Shown here: positions 55,702 to 64,000 of the stretch, piece after piece
Numbering within the stretch: position 1 is the stretch's first letter
Layout: every line of letters begins with the position of its first letter
Assembly: GCF_933775445.1 (NCBI RefSeq)
Contig: NC_065872.1
Span: 22,258,001 to 22,322,000 of the forward strand
Origin: Argentina anserina
Taxonomy: Eukaryota > Streptophyta > Magnoliopsida > Rosales > Rosaceae
Reading direction: 5' to 3'
DNA: 64,000 bases
Translations under genes and position numbers: made by a program
The notes under the pieces: model-generated
Databases searched by the model: none
Told to the model about the DNA's origin: nothing
What the model saw: only the letters and a program-made list of their open reading frames with translations

Positions 55702-56278
55702 TCCAAGTGAAACAATCTCTCCCTCATGTCTCCCTTCTCAATTATCAATTGAGTGCACAAATCCTGAAAAACAATATACATCGGATAGAAGGTAACAAAA
55801 CACTTGTTTTGTGAGTTTAATTGTGATACAGACAATAGATGGTGAGATAAAAAAGACACATATAGGATATTTTGAAGAATGATGGAAGACGTAACCTGAA
55901 TTGACCCAATTCCTAAAACCGGAAAAGACTCACCATTAGCATTAGAAACATGTTTTATAGATGGATCTGACAATGTAACAAGAATGACTTATCATAAGTC
56001 ATACGGTCATAAGCGCCTGAATCAATTATCCAACTGTTAGAAATATGTAAAGCAATTCCATATTTACCTCGATTTTTCACTCCAAATTTCTCACCAACAA
56101 TTGCAGAAGAGTTGACATTCATCTCACGGCTTATAGAGGTAGCCCCTCCAGCTTGAGACCCTTCACAATTCTCTCCCATGATAGTTAAATTTACCATATT
56201 GCTTTTCCTCCAAATACTCAAATTGACAACAATGAACCAGTAGCTTCCAAAAAAGGAAACCAACTGAACCCAAATCAC
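55632..56278 (-). pseudogene. Copia protease region, gag mostly deleted
   Basis: SWIIDSGAYDRMTYDKSF carries the protease active site DSGA. A shift leads to SFPVLGIGSIQVTSSIILQNILYV and SQLNSQNKCFVTFYP, the normal protease tail. Only a short remnant precedes it, so gag is missing. Confidence 0.8.
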
Positions 56279-56402
56279 AAAGAACCAATAGCTTCCAACA
56301 ACCTTTGATTATAGGAACAAAAGAAGACAAGAGGTAGCAACGTGCAAAACTTGACTACCAAATTATTTTTGAATAAAGCACCACTGAATCAAGATTAGTA
56401 AT

Positions 56403-56541
56403 TGCAAACAGAACCAAGAACAAAGAGATTGAGAATTTCTGTTATATTTACAAGACACACCAAGTCCTACTAGGAAACTAATTATAACAATATTATCACA
56501 ATATTCACAACCCTAATAATACTGAATGACTCACGCCAACA
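56403..56541 (-). repeat. 5' LTR of the copia element
   Basis: Minus strand TGTTGGCGTGAGTCATTC...TCTGTTTGCA, about 139 bp. It is shorter than the other copy by an internal ~27 bp. Confidence 0.8.
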
Positions 56542-56689
56542 CAAGGCTGATAATGAAGATCATTATTTGTGCCATGGTCTTACAACTACTGTAGTAGTCT
56601 TTTAACCACTTCTACAAGTTTCGACGTTGAGAGGTAGGTGGCCTCTCTCTTCAGCATTAGAGTCTGATCTGGTCCATACCCTTGTGTTC

Positions 56690-57553
56690 TTAATGTAGAC
56701 ACATGAAATTTAATGAAGTAAATTATCTTCGTTAAATGATTAAATCGACCAAGAGCCCGACAAAATTGCACACGTGGCCCAAAAGTTAACAAAGTTGGCG
56801 CGGATCCGAATAAAACTCGTGTCAGCACATAAACGGATGATTGTAATCAAAGCTACGTGATTTCAAAAATTGAATGTTATTTACAATTTGAAATTGTAAT
56901 CGGACATTAGTTAATTAAATCGGAAAATACATATTGATTTAATTAAATCGGACATTAAAATTAATAAATTCTTTAACGGCTATAATTAAATCAATTATTT
57001 TCTGTTTAATTTAGTTATGAGAATCACTAATTTTGAATTAATCGGAAAATACATATTGATTTAATTATACAATTAAAGAAATTTATTATTTTAGTGTCAT
57101 TAAAATATTCTACAAAATAGAAACCTTGACACTATAAATACCCCTTTCAACATGAAGAGAGGGTGAATTTTGTGACTTGGAGAAGAAGGAGAAAAATCAC
57201 TTGAGCAAGATCACTCTCGACAAATCCCGAAGTCTCTTAAGTCCACGAAGATCATCAAATCCACGAAGAATCGTCAAGCCACCAAATCGCTCGTTCTTCA
57301 TCAAATCCAATTCCAAACTCAAGTCCATGAAGAATCATCAAGCGGCCAAATCGCTCGTTCTTCATCAAATCCAAATCCAAATCAAACTCAAATTCTCAAG
57401 ATCAAGTGCACGTCACCCTTGAGCCAAGTCATATACGGAGATAGAATCAGAGGAGTTCACAAAGATTGTAACCCCGCGCTTGATATTCAATAAATTACAT
57501 TTTATTTGTATGCGTGTATGCATTCTCTTATTGGTTTTTAGATTCGCGTTCTA
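56690..57553 (+). repeat. 5' LTR of the right-hand Tat-type element (left edge uncertain)
   Basis: The inner end is fixed by the primer site at ~57557. The TATA box TATAAATA is at 57133-57140. Two internal duplications are visible: AATCGGAAAATACATATTGA (about 56919 and 57041), and a ~73-bp unit with CAAATCGCTCGTTCTTCATC (about 57283 and 57345). The left end is a guess based on a TGTTC start. Confidence 0.55.
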
Positions 57554-57556
57554 TAA

Positions 57557-57577
57557 ATTGGCACGCACAGTGGGACA
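57557..57577 (+). other. Primer binding site of the right-hand Tat element
   Basis: ATTGGCACGCACAGTGGGAC closely matches the TTGGCACGCCCAGTGGGAC type of plant Ty3/gypsy primer site. Confidence 0.7.
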
Positions 57578-57629
57578 TTTTTGGCCTCTCATCTCCTTCT
57601 CTGAAGAAATCTTCAAATCCGTTTGTGCG

Positions 57630-59044
57630 ATGGCTTCCAAGAACAACCAAGCCGTTCCAACGAAGAAATCCAAGTCCATAACCGCGAGGTTAAGCAGAGA
57701 GGCCGAGTTGCTCAAGAAGTCCAAGCAAACATCCTCCAAATCAAAGAGTGAACCGATTGCCCTTGTCACCCGGAGCGTGGCTAGAGCTCAACCCACGACG
57801 TTCATGGCACTTTCTAGTAAGCCTCGTCAACCAGTCATCACCTTGGAGAGCTTGGAAGCAATAGAGCATGCCTCTCAAAGCAGGAAGAAGCAAGTGTCAA
57901 AGGAAAATGAGCCAAGTGAGCAATCTCTTCTACCCGTTCATGGTGATGGCCCTATCCTAGAAGATGTTTTCTTTGATGACAAATCAAGCACGGCATCATA
58001 CGATGGAAGTCCCAAAGAGAATGGCCCTATCCTAGAAGACGTTTTCTCTGATGACGAATCAAGCACGACATCAAACCATGGAAGTCCCAAAGAAGATGGC
58101 GATAACTTTCATTCTATGACACATGAATCCTCTTCTGACAATGCGCAGGTCTTGGTGACGGGGGTATCCACAGTCGAGGAGCAACTCTCCAATCTGTTGG
58201 AGATGGTTGAAAAGCTCACCCGAACAGTTGAAGAAAAGGATGTGCAAATCGCTGAGCTCTATAGCAAGTTGGAAGACCACAATGATGAGAACTCCACCAA
58301 AGGGCCGCCTGGCAGGAGAAAAGTAAATGAAAAGGGAGAAACATCCAAGAACGATGCTTGTCACTCTAGCAATTGCAAGACATCATCACCAACTCAATTC
58401 GGGATCAATATGGAGGTCTTGCTCGTGACTCTATCACTTACTCCAAACCTTACACGAAGAGGATCGACAGCTTAAGGATGCCGATGGGGTATCAGCCACC
58501 AAATTTCCATCAATTTGAAGGTAAAGGAAACCCAAAACAACATGTTACCCACTTCGTGGAGACTTGCAGTAACGCCGGGACAGAAGGCGATCACCTTGTC
58601 AAGTAGTTTGTTCGCTCTTTGAAGGGAAATGCCTTCGAGTGGTATACATACTTAGAGCCGGAGTATGTTGACAGTTGGGACCAAATGGAGCGCGAGTTCC
58701 TTAATCGATTCTATAGTACAAGGCGGACGGTGAGCATGATGGAGCTAACTAATACGAAGCAATGGAAGGATGAACCCAAGATCGGCTACATCAATAGATG
58801 GTGCTCACTTAGCCTTGATTGCAAAGATCGACTGTCAGAGGTGTCAGCCGTTGAAATGTGCATCCAATGCATGCACTTTGATTTGTTATACATCTTGCAA
58901 GGAATAAATCCTCGTTCTTTCGAAGAGTTGGCTACTCGAGCCCACGACATGGAACTAAGCTTGGCAAGTCATAAGGGAAGAATGAAACCCTGGTCGACCA
59001 ACGAAAAGATAAAGCCTTCGGAAGCAGATTTGACAAGGTTGTAA
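57630..59044 (+). pseudogene. Gag of the right-hand Tat element
   Basis: ATG 57630 opens MASKNNQAVPTKKSKS, a basic leader. Two near-identical acidic repeats follow (NGPILEDVFSDDESST type), then a coiled coil (VEEQLSNLLEMVEKL...). The frame shifts near 58370 into QDIITNSIRDQYGGL. A TAG at 58604 interrupts it, and it continues into the gag core (LKGNAFEWYTYLEPEYVDSW, EREFLNRFYST, INRWCSL). It ends in a shifted stop near 59044. Confidence 0.82.
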
Positions 59045-59064
59045 AGAAGCCTTCCAAAGAATCA

Positions 59065-60153
59065 ATGGTCATCAACACTACACCGGTTAAGATCTCTACG
59101 CGGTATAAGAAAGAGTTCAATAAGGTGGAACCTCCTCGAACCTACGATAGGAGTAAACGCACGTTAAAGGAGATGGAGCGAAAGACGTACCCGTTCCCAG
59201 ACTCTGATGTGGCGGGCATGTTAGAGGATCTGCTCAAAAACAAGATAATAGAGCTTTCAGAGTGCAAACGTCCAGAAGAAATGCATCAAGTCAATGATCC
59301 GAAGTATTGCAAATATCATCGTCTCGTTAGTCACCCTATAGAGAAGTGCTTTGTTCTCAAGGATTTGATAATGAACCTCGCCAAGCAAGGGAAGATTGAG
59401 CTGGACGTTGACGACGTTGCTGGAGTCAATTGCACTACCGTAACATTCGGGTCGTTCGAGCCAGTTCCACTCACTTTTCACCCGATGAAAGCACCGTTCT
59501 GTTTCACAAATGAGGCATGCGAACATAAGAAGACCAAAGAAGTTAAAGAATGTCCTGCTTCCACGCCGATCCTCCAAGTTGCCTCTAATGTCGATGATGA
59601 AGGATGGATATTGGTCACTCGGAGAAGAACTCACAAAGGTATGATACAAAACTCACCGGTTGCCCGACCATGCCATAAGAAATCACCTCCACGACGGGAA
59701 GAGAACGGACGAGGACGTTTTGAGACAAAAGTTGTTCCATGTTTGTGGAAGCCTCTTCGCCGGAACTTGTCAAGAGAACACTTGCCGACAAAACAACCGA
59801 ATGTCACTTCAATGGTCACAAGTTGTGAAGTCAGCTCCAAAAAACACGAGAAGCCTGAAGTAAGAGAAATAGGTGCAACTCAAGTGTTAAAGAAGAATGA
59901 GGTGTTAAAACAATTAGAGAGTCTACCTTTCCAACTTAGCCTCTCTGACTTGATGCAATTGCCAAAATCAACGAGATGCGCGCTTGTGGAGTTGCTTATC
60001 GACATAGGAAAACACTCCATAAGCATGAATGAATGTGGCGCGTGTGATGCATATTGTGATAACATTCACTTCACAGATGATGACCTCCAACTGGGCTCTA
60101 AGCCGCATAATCGGCCTCTTTTTGTGACAGGGTACATCGAGAGTGGAAGTTAA
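59065..60153 (+). CDS. Gag C-terminal/zinc-knuckle region
   Basis: This 362-residue open frame continues the gag: YKKEFNKVEPPRTYD, then the knuckle YCKYHRLVSHPIEKCFVLKDL, then acidic and basic linker sequence. Its end (CGACDAYCDNIHFTDDDLQLGSKPHNRPLFV) is the segment that leads into protease in related elements. The ATG is internal; upstream sequence in the same frame (FDKVVKKPSKES) shows it was once joined to gag. Confidence 0.75.
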   Translation: MVINTTPVKISTRYKKEFNKVEPPRTYDRSKRTLKEMERKTYPFPDSDVAGMLEDLLKNKIIELSECKRPEEMHQVNDPKYCKYHRLVSHPIEKCFVLKDLIMNLAKQGKIELDVDDVAGVNCTTVTFGSFEPVPLTFHPMKAPFCFTNEACEHKKTKEVKECPASTPILQVASNVDDEGWILVTRRRTHKGMIQNSPVARPCHKKSPPRREENGRGRFETKVVPCLWKPLRRNLSREHLPTKQPNVTSMVTSCEVSSKKHEKPEVREIGATQVLKKNEVLKQLESLPFQLSLSDLMQLPKSTRCALVELLIDIGKHSISMNECGACDAYCDNIHFTDDDLQLGSKPHNRPLFVTGYIESGS

Positions 60154-60796
60154 ATCGTATGCTCATAGACAGAGGGTCAGCAGTAAATATCATGCCCAAG
60201 TCAACCATGTCTCAACTCGGCATCAACATTGATGAGCTATCAAGGAGTCGTCTCATGATCCAAGGTTTCAACCAAGGAGGACAAAGAGCAATAGGGATGA
60301 TCAGACTAGACATGATATCGGAGAGCTAAAATCAAACACCTTATTCCATGTCATCGATGTGAAGACCTCATACAACTTGTTGTTGGGACGACCATGGGTA
60401 CATGAAAATGGCATCGTGCCATCCACTTTACACCAATGCTTCAAGTTCTATCGCGGAGGTGTGAAAACCGTGGTAGGAGATACCAAACCTTTCACAGAAG
60501 CCGAATCGTACTTTGTGGATTCTAAATTCTACACAGATGAGGAGTCAATGAAAGAAGTCATTCCGGTCGGAGTACCCTCCACGGGGAAAGCCGCTAAAGT
60601 TTGGGAGAATGATGCCAAATCAAAAGACATTGAGCTTCATGGTGAAGTGTCGCAAAAAGTCTCATCTGAAGTGGCAACATCGTCTGTAGAAAGAAAAGCC
60701 AGCCATGCATTTCCGGTCCTTCGCTATGTTCCGAAGTCTAGACGAAGGGAGGGGGAATCTCCATTTGTGGGGACAAAGTCACAAGAGTGCCCATGA
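60154..60796 (+). pseudogene. Protease of the right-hand Tat element, active site altered
   Basis: Around 60159-60215 the frame reads MLIDRGSAVNIMPKSTM, so the expected small residue after the catalytic Asp is Arg. A shift near 60330 leads to the frame with VKTSYNLLLGRPWVHENGIVPST, the conserved protease end. The frame stops at TGA 60794-60796 but continues in the same frame beyond it. Confidence 0.8.
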
Positions 60797-60814
60797 AAAT
60801 TAGAAGAGGATGAT

Positions 60815-62068
60815 GTGAAATTATTGAAGGAGGAGTCAACATTGCCATTAATAAAGGTGAGTAACCGAAATCCCACAAAGCAGCCATTAAAGGGGTTTGT
60901 CAAACCAATTCAAGGTAAGACGGAACATGGATCGCTGCCCAAGAAAAGAACAAGTGAAGGGTTCGATCCTAACGCATACAAGCTGTTAGAAAAGGCCGGA
61001 TACGACTTTGGTTCGTCAAGTAAAAAGGACGTACAGGCTGCCGCACGGATGGCGCATGAGCTCGATGAGTCACAAAAGAAGTTAAGAGAGCAAGAGGCAA
61101 TAGTTGATTCTTCTAAAGCTGGTCTCGGTTTCACTTCAAGCAAGCCAATCAGAATTTCAGGAAGGAGGAAGGCGGAACGAGCCAGTGTGCAACATATCAG
61201 TGTCGAGATAGTTGGAGAGAAGAGTCAAGCGGTTCAGTCAATCCCTCTCTTTTTGTCGTTCGATCGCATTCGTCCAAGTTCCCGAAGAGCGACATCTGAA
61301 CGCATTGAAGGATCAATCACAAGGGTGTCGGTTTTTAACCGTGTGAACATGACAGCAAGTAGAGGTTCAGTCTTCAATCGCATCGGTAGTACAACCACTC
61401 GGACTCCTGCATTCAAAAGGATGTCAAGTTCAAACAAAGATAAGAAAAAGTCAAGCCTCATTCCGCGAAAGCCCGTATTGGAAAGGATCCAAGCACCTAA
61501 GGAACGACAAATATGCAAGAGGAAAACGACTTGTTGTAAAGCGGAGAGCAAAGAAATCCGAAGTCTTGTCCCGTCACGCATGAAGAGGCATTGTGTGTTG
61601 GAAGTGGATTCCACGGATCAACTCAAAGTGAAGCAACATACCATCATATTCACTGGCCAAAAAGGAGATAGCAACCTCGATAATGACGGTGATGATGACA
61701 TTGTCCAAACTTCTTATCATGTCACGGTGACAGAAGCAGATGATGTAGAGGAAGACGATCATGAAGATTTTGAAATTGAAGTAGACGAAGCTCCTCCTGA
61801 ACTTGAAGACGGGGGGCAAGCCACTATGGATGAACTTAAGGAGATTAACTTAGGAACAGAGGAAGACCCAAGACTTATTTTTGTGAGTGCGTCTTTAAGT
61901 TCTGAAGAAGAAAAAGAACATCTTGATCTGTTGCTCGAGTACAAAGATGTATTTCCTTGGACGTACAAAGAAATGCCCGGCCTAGATCCAAAATTAGCAG
62001 TTCATCGGCTTGTTGTTAAACCAGAGGCTCGGCCGAACAAGCAAACACAAAGACGCTTTCGAATATAA
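60815..62068 (+). CDS. Protease-RT linker region and RT N-terminus
   Basis: A 417-residue open frame. The first half has the G-patch-like segment KAGYDFGSSSKKDVQAA and Ser/Arg-rich repeats (VSVFNRVN, GSVFNRIG, TPAFKRM), followed by a strongly acidic stretch (DDVEEDDHEDFEIEVDE). The end (LLEYKDVFPWTYKEMPGLDP, VHRLVVKPEARPNKQ) is the usual approach to reverse transcriptase. It stops at TAA 62066-62068, in frame with the RT that follows. Confidence 0.75.
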   Translation: MKLLKEESTLPLIKVSNRNPTKQPLKGFVKPIQGKTEHGSLPKKRTSEGFDPNAYKLLEKAGYDFGSSSKKDVQAAARMAHELDESQKKLREQEAIVDSSKAGLGFTSSKPIRISGRRKAERASVQHISVEIVGEKSQAVQSIPLFLSFDRIRPSSRRATSERIEGSITRVSVFNRVNMTASRGSVFNRIGSTTTRTPAFKRMSSSNKDKKKSSLIPRKPVLERIQAPKERQICKRKTTCCKAESKEIRSLVPSRMKRHCVLEVDSTDQLKVKQHTIIFTGQKGDSNLDNDGDDDIVQTSYHVTVTEADDVEEDDHEDFEIEVDEAPPELEDGGQATMDELKEINLGTEEDPRLIFVSASLSSEEEKEHLDLLLEYKDVFPWTYKEMPGLDPKLAVHRLVVKPEARPNKQTQRRFRI

Positions 62069-62950
62069 CTTATTCCTCAAATTGAACCAGAAGTTGATAA
62101 GTTGATTGTCGCAGGCTTCATTAGAGAGGTTCAGTATCCCAAGTGGATCGCAAACATTGTTCCTGTCAAGAAGAAGAAAGGAAAAATCCGCGTTTGTGTA
62201 GATTTTCGTGATTTAAATGAGGCATATCCAAAAGATGATTTCCCTCTGCCAATCATAGAGCTCATGGTGGATGCGACAACTGGGCATGAGGTTTTGTCAT
62301 TCATGGACGGATCATCAGGTAACAACCAGATAAGGATGGCCTTAGAGGATGAGGAACTCACTACATTTCGAACTCCCAAAGGAATTTATTGCTATAAGGT
62401 CATGCCATTCGGGTTAAAAAATGCCGGTGCGACGTACTAACGCGCTATGCAGAAAATTTTCGGTGACATGCTGCACAAGTATGTAGAATGCTATGTTGAT
62501 GATTTGGTTGTCAAAACAAAGAAAAGAAGTGATCACCTGCAAGATCTACGAAGAGTGTACGACAGGTTACGCAAATACCAGTTAAAAATGAATCCTTTGA
62601 AATGTGCCTTCGGCGTCAGTTCTGGAAAATTTCTTGGATTCATCGTGCAGCACCGAGGCATCGAGGTAGACCAATCCAAAATCAAAGCCATCCAGGAAAT
62701 GCCAGAGCCAAGAAATTTGCTCGAGTTGAAAAGCCTCCAAGGTCGACTTGCCTTCATTAGACGGTTCATATCAAACCTGGCGGGCCGTTGCCAACCATTC
62801 AGTCGACTCATGAAGAAAGATGTTCCATTTATATGGGATGAAGCTTGTCGCAATGCCTTTGAGAGCATAAAGAAATACTTGGCGAATCCTCTGGTGTTGG
62901 GTGCACCTATCGCCGGGAAACCTCTTATCCTTTACATCGCAAGAAAATGA
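62069..62950 (+). pseudogene. Reverse transcriptase of the right-hand Tat element
   Basis: It reads IREVQYPKWIANIVPVKKK, RVCVDFRDLNEAYPKDDFPLP, SFMDGSSGNNQIRM (first catalytic Asp), VMPFGLKNAGATY, a TAA at 62438-62440, a shift of about one codon, then YVDDLVVKTKKR with the catalytic Asp pair, and FLGFIVQHRGIEVDQSK. It ends LGAPIAGKPLILYI at 62938, where a small deletion removes the start of RNase H. Confidence 0.88.
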
Positions 62951-64000
62951 AACCAAAAAGGAGAAAGCCTTGTACTACTTAAGTCGGACCCTCACCGAAC
63001 CTGAGCTGAATTATCCGCTGATAGAGAAGATGTGTCTTGCATTCGTCTTCGCCATTCAAAAGTTGAGGCATTACATGCAAGCTTACACAATGCACTTGGT
63101 GGCGCGAGCCGATCCAGTTAAGTTCATATTATCTAAACCAGTTCTAACCGGACGCATGGGTAAGTGGGCGTTACTATTAAACCAATACGATATCGTATAT
63201 GTGCCCGCTAAAGCAGTGAAAGGACAGGCGTTGGCCGACTTCTTGGCAGACTACCCTATTCCAGCGGATTGGGAAATCTCAGATGAATTCCCAGACGAGG
63301 AAGTCTTCCTTGCAGAGGTCCTCCATACTTGGAAGATGTTTTTCGATGGCTCATCTAGGGCAGACGGGGCAGGGGCTGGTGTTATCTTTGTCTCTCCACA
63401 AAACCAGATATTGCCTTATTCTTTCACTCTTGGGGAATTGTGCTCCAACAATGTCGCAGAGTACCAAGCCTTGATAATGGGATTGCAAAAAGTGTTAGAA
63501 ATTGAAATCCAAAGTCTTGAAGTGTATGGAGACTCGAAGTTGGTGATTGATCAACTGCTCACTAATTACGAGGTCAAGAAGGAAGATTTGGTACCTTATT
63601 TCCAACTCGCCACACAACTCTTGAAGGGGTTTGATAATGTTACACTCACACATGTACCACGGAAAGAAAATCAAATGGCAGACGCATTGGCAAACTTGGC
63701 GGCGACCTTGGCATTGTCTGGAGACGAAATTTTGGACATCCCAATTTGCCAAAGGTGGGTCGTGACAACAAAACCTTCACTTCAGTGTGCTAGTTCTCAT
63801 GTAGTGTCAGTTCACACCATTGATGTTGAAGATTGGAGGCATCCTTTCATCGACTACCTTGAGCACAACAAGCTTCCCGAAGATGCAAAGCAAAGGTGGA
63901 GCATCAAGCGGCGAACACCGCGCTTCCTCTACTACAAAGAAACTTTATATCGGAGATCATTTGACGGAGTACTCCTTCGATGCTTGGGAAAAGATGAAGC
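62939..64000 (+). CDS. RNase H, second RNase H and integrase N-terminus, partial
   Basis: From ENETKKEKALYYLSRTL the native RNase H continues (YPLIEKMCLAFVFAIQKLRHYM ... GQALADFLADYP), lacking its first catalytic Asp because of the adjoining deletion. The archaeal-type second RNase H follows, with Asp in MFFDGSSRADGAGAGV, Glu in NNVAEYQALIMGL, Asp in VYGDSKLVIDQ and Asp in MADALANLAA, all intact (about 63340-63710). The final part (LYYKETLYRRSFDGVLLRCL) is the beginning of the integrase zinc region. The window ends there. The frame runs open from 62940 to 64000 without an internal stop that I could see. Confidence 0.82.

Larger units (their letters stand above)
48032..56541 (-). mobile_element. 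Ty1/copia retrotransposon, degenerate, split by a younger LTR element
   Basis: LTR-like ends at about 48032-48198 and 56403-56541 share more than 100 bp and are flanked by CAAGG (48027-48031 and 56542-56546). On the minus strand the order is protease, GAG-pre-integrase, integrase, reverse transcriptase, RNase H, which is the copia order. A purine tract (GAGAGGGAG) precedes the left, 3' LTR. Only ~0.3 kb separates protease from the 5' LTR, so most of gag is deleted. The reverse transcriptase is stop-riddled. The element at 50377-54595 lies between integrase and reverse transcriptase. Confidence 0.88.
57554..64000 (+). mobile_element. Ty3/gypsy retrotransposon, Tat lineage, second copy, damaged
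   Basis: In order on the plus strand: gag, zinc knuckle, protease, a long charged linker, reverse transcriptase, RNase H, a second RNase H, and the start of integrase at the window edge. It is a different family from the left-hand Tat element, with another primer site and FMDGSSG instead of MMDAYSG. At least three frameshifts, several in-frame stops and one small deletion disrupt it. Confidence 0.9.

Overview
The window is nuclear DNA of a flowering plant. It is AT-rich, has GT-AG introns, and carries a HIPP-type metal-binding gene, a SINA-like E3 ligase gene and many plant LTR retrotransposons, MULEs and hAT MITEs. A eudicot is likely and a rosid (perhaps Rosaceae) plausible, but the genus cannot be fixed from sequence alone. 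Only two host genes look intact: a heavy-metal-associated isoprenylated plant protein (HIPP, 10.4-11.1 kb, +) and a SINA-like RING E3 ligase (18.9-21.3 kb, -). Two broken host genes accompany them: a truncated HIPP paralogue (11.7-12.0 kb, -) and a CHORD-like Cys/His protein with a frameshift (45.8-46.8 kb, +).

Layout. 1-7.4 kb: a Tat-type Ty3/gypsy element on the minus strand with dual RNase H and an antisense, probably intron-containing extra ORF; its 5' LTR is at 6922-7395 and its 3' LTR lies off the left edge. 8.6-9.2 kb: a LINE 3' end. 9.2-18.9 kb: the HIPP pair plus repeats, namely an hAT MITE, an LTR-like element and ~0.5-kb tandem units. 18.9-22.0 kb: the SINA-like gene with a MULE just upstream of its start codon. 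22.2-42.0 kb: a deep nest. An old Ty1/copia relic on the minus strand appears to have been blown apart by a Pack-MULE candidate, an LTR-type element that itself holds an hAT MITE and a non-coding LARD, a 2.4-kb solo LTR, and an internally deleted chromovirus. 42-48 kb: mostly non-coding, with the CHORD-like gene, a retroposon with a 16-bp target duplication and another hAT MITE. 48.0-56.5 kb: a degenerate Ty1/copia element (-) split by a very young 4.2-kb LTR element at 50377-54595. 56.7-64.0 kb: a second, damaged Tat-type Ty3/gypsy element (+) running off the right edge.

The most unusual object is the 50377-54595 element. It has 175-bp LTRs that differ at one position, a 5-bp target duplication, a PBS and a PPT. 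Its interior is one long open frame of about 1275 codons interrupted once by TGA, in which I recognise no gag, protease, reverse transcriptase, RNase H or integrase. All boundaries given here come from reading direct and inverted repeats by eye. No database search was possible.
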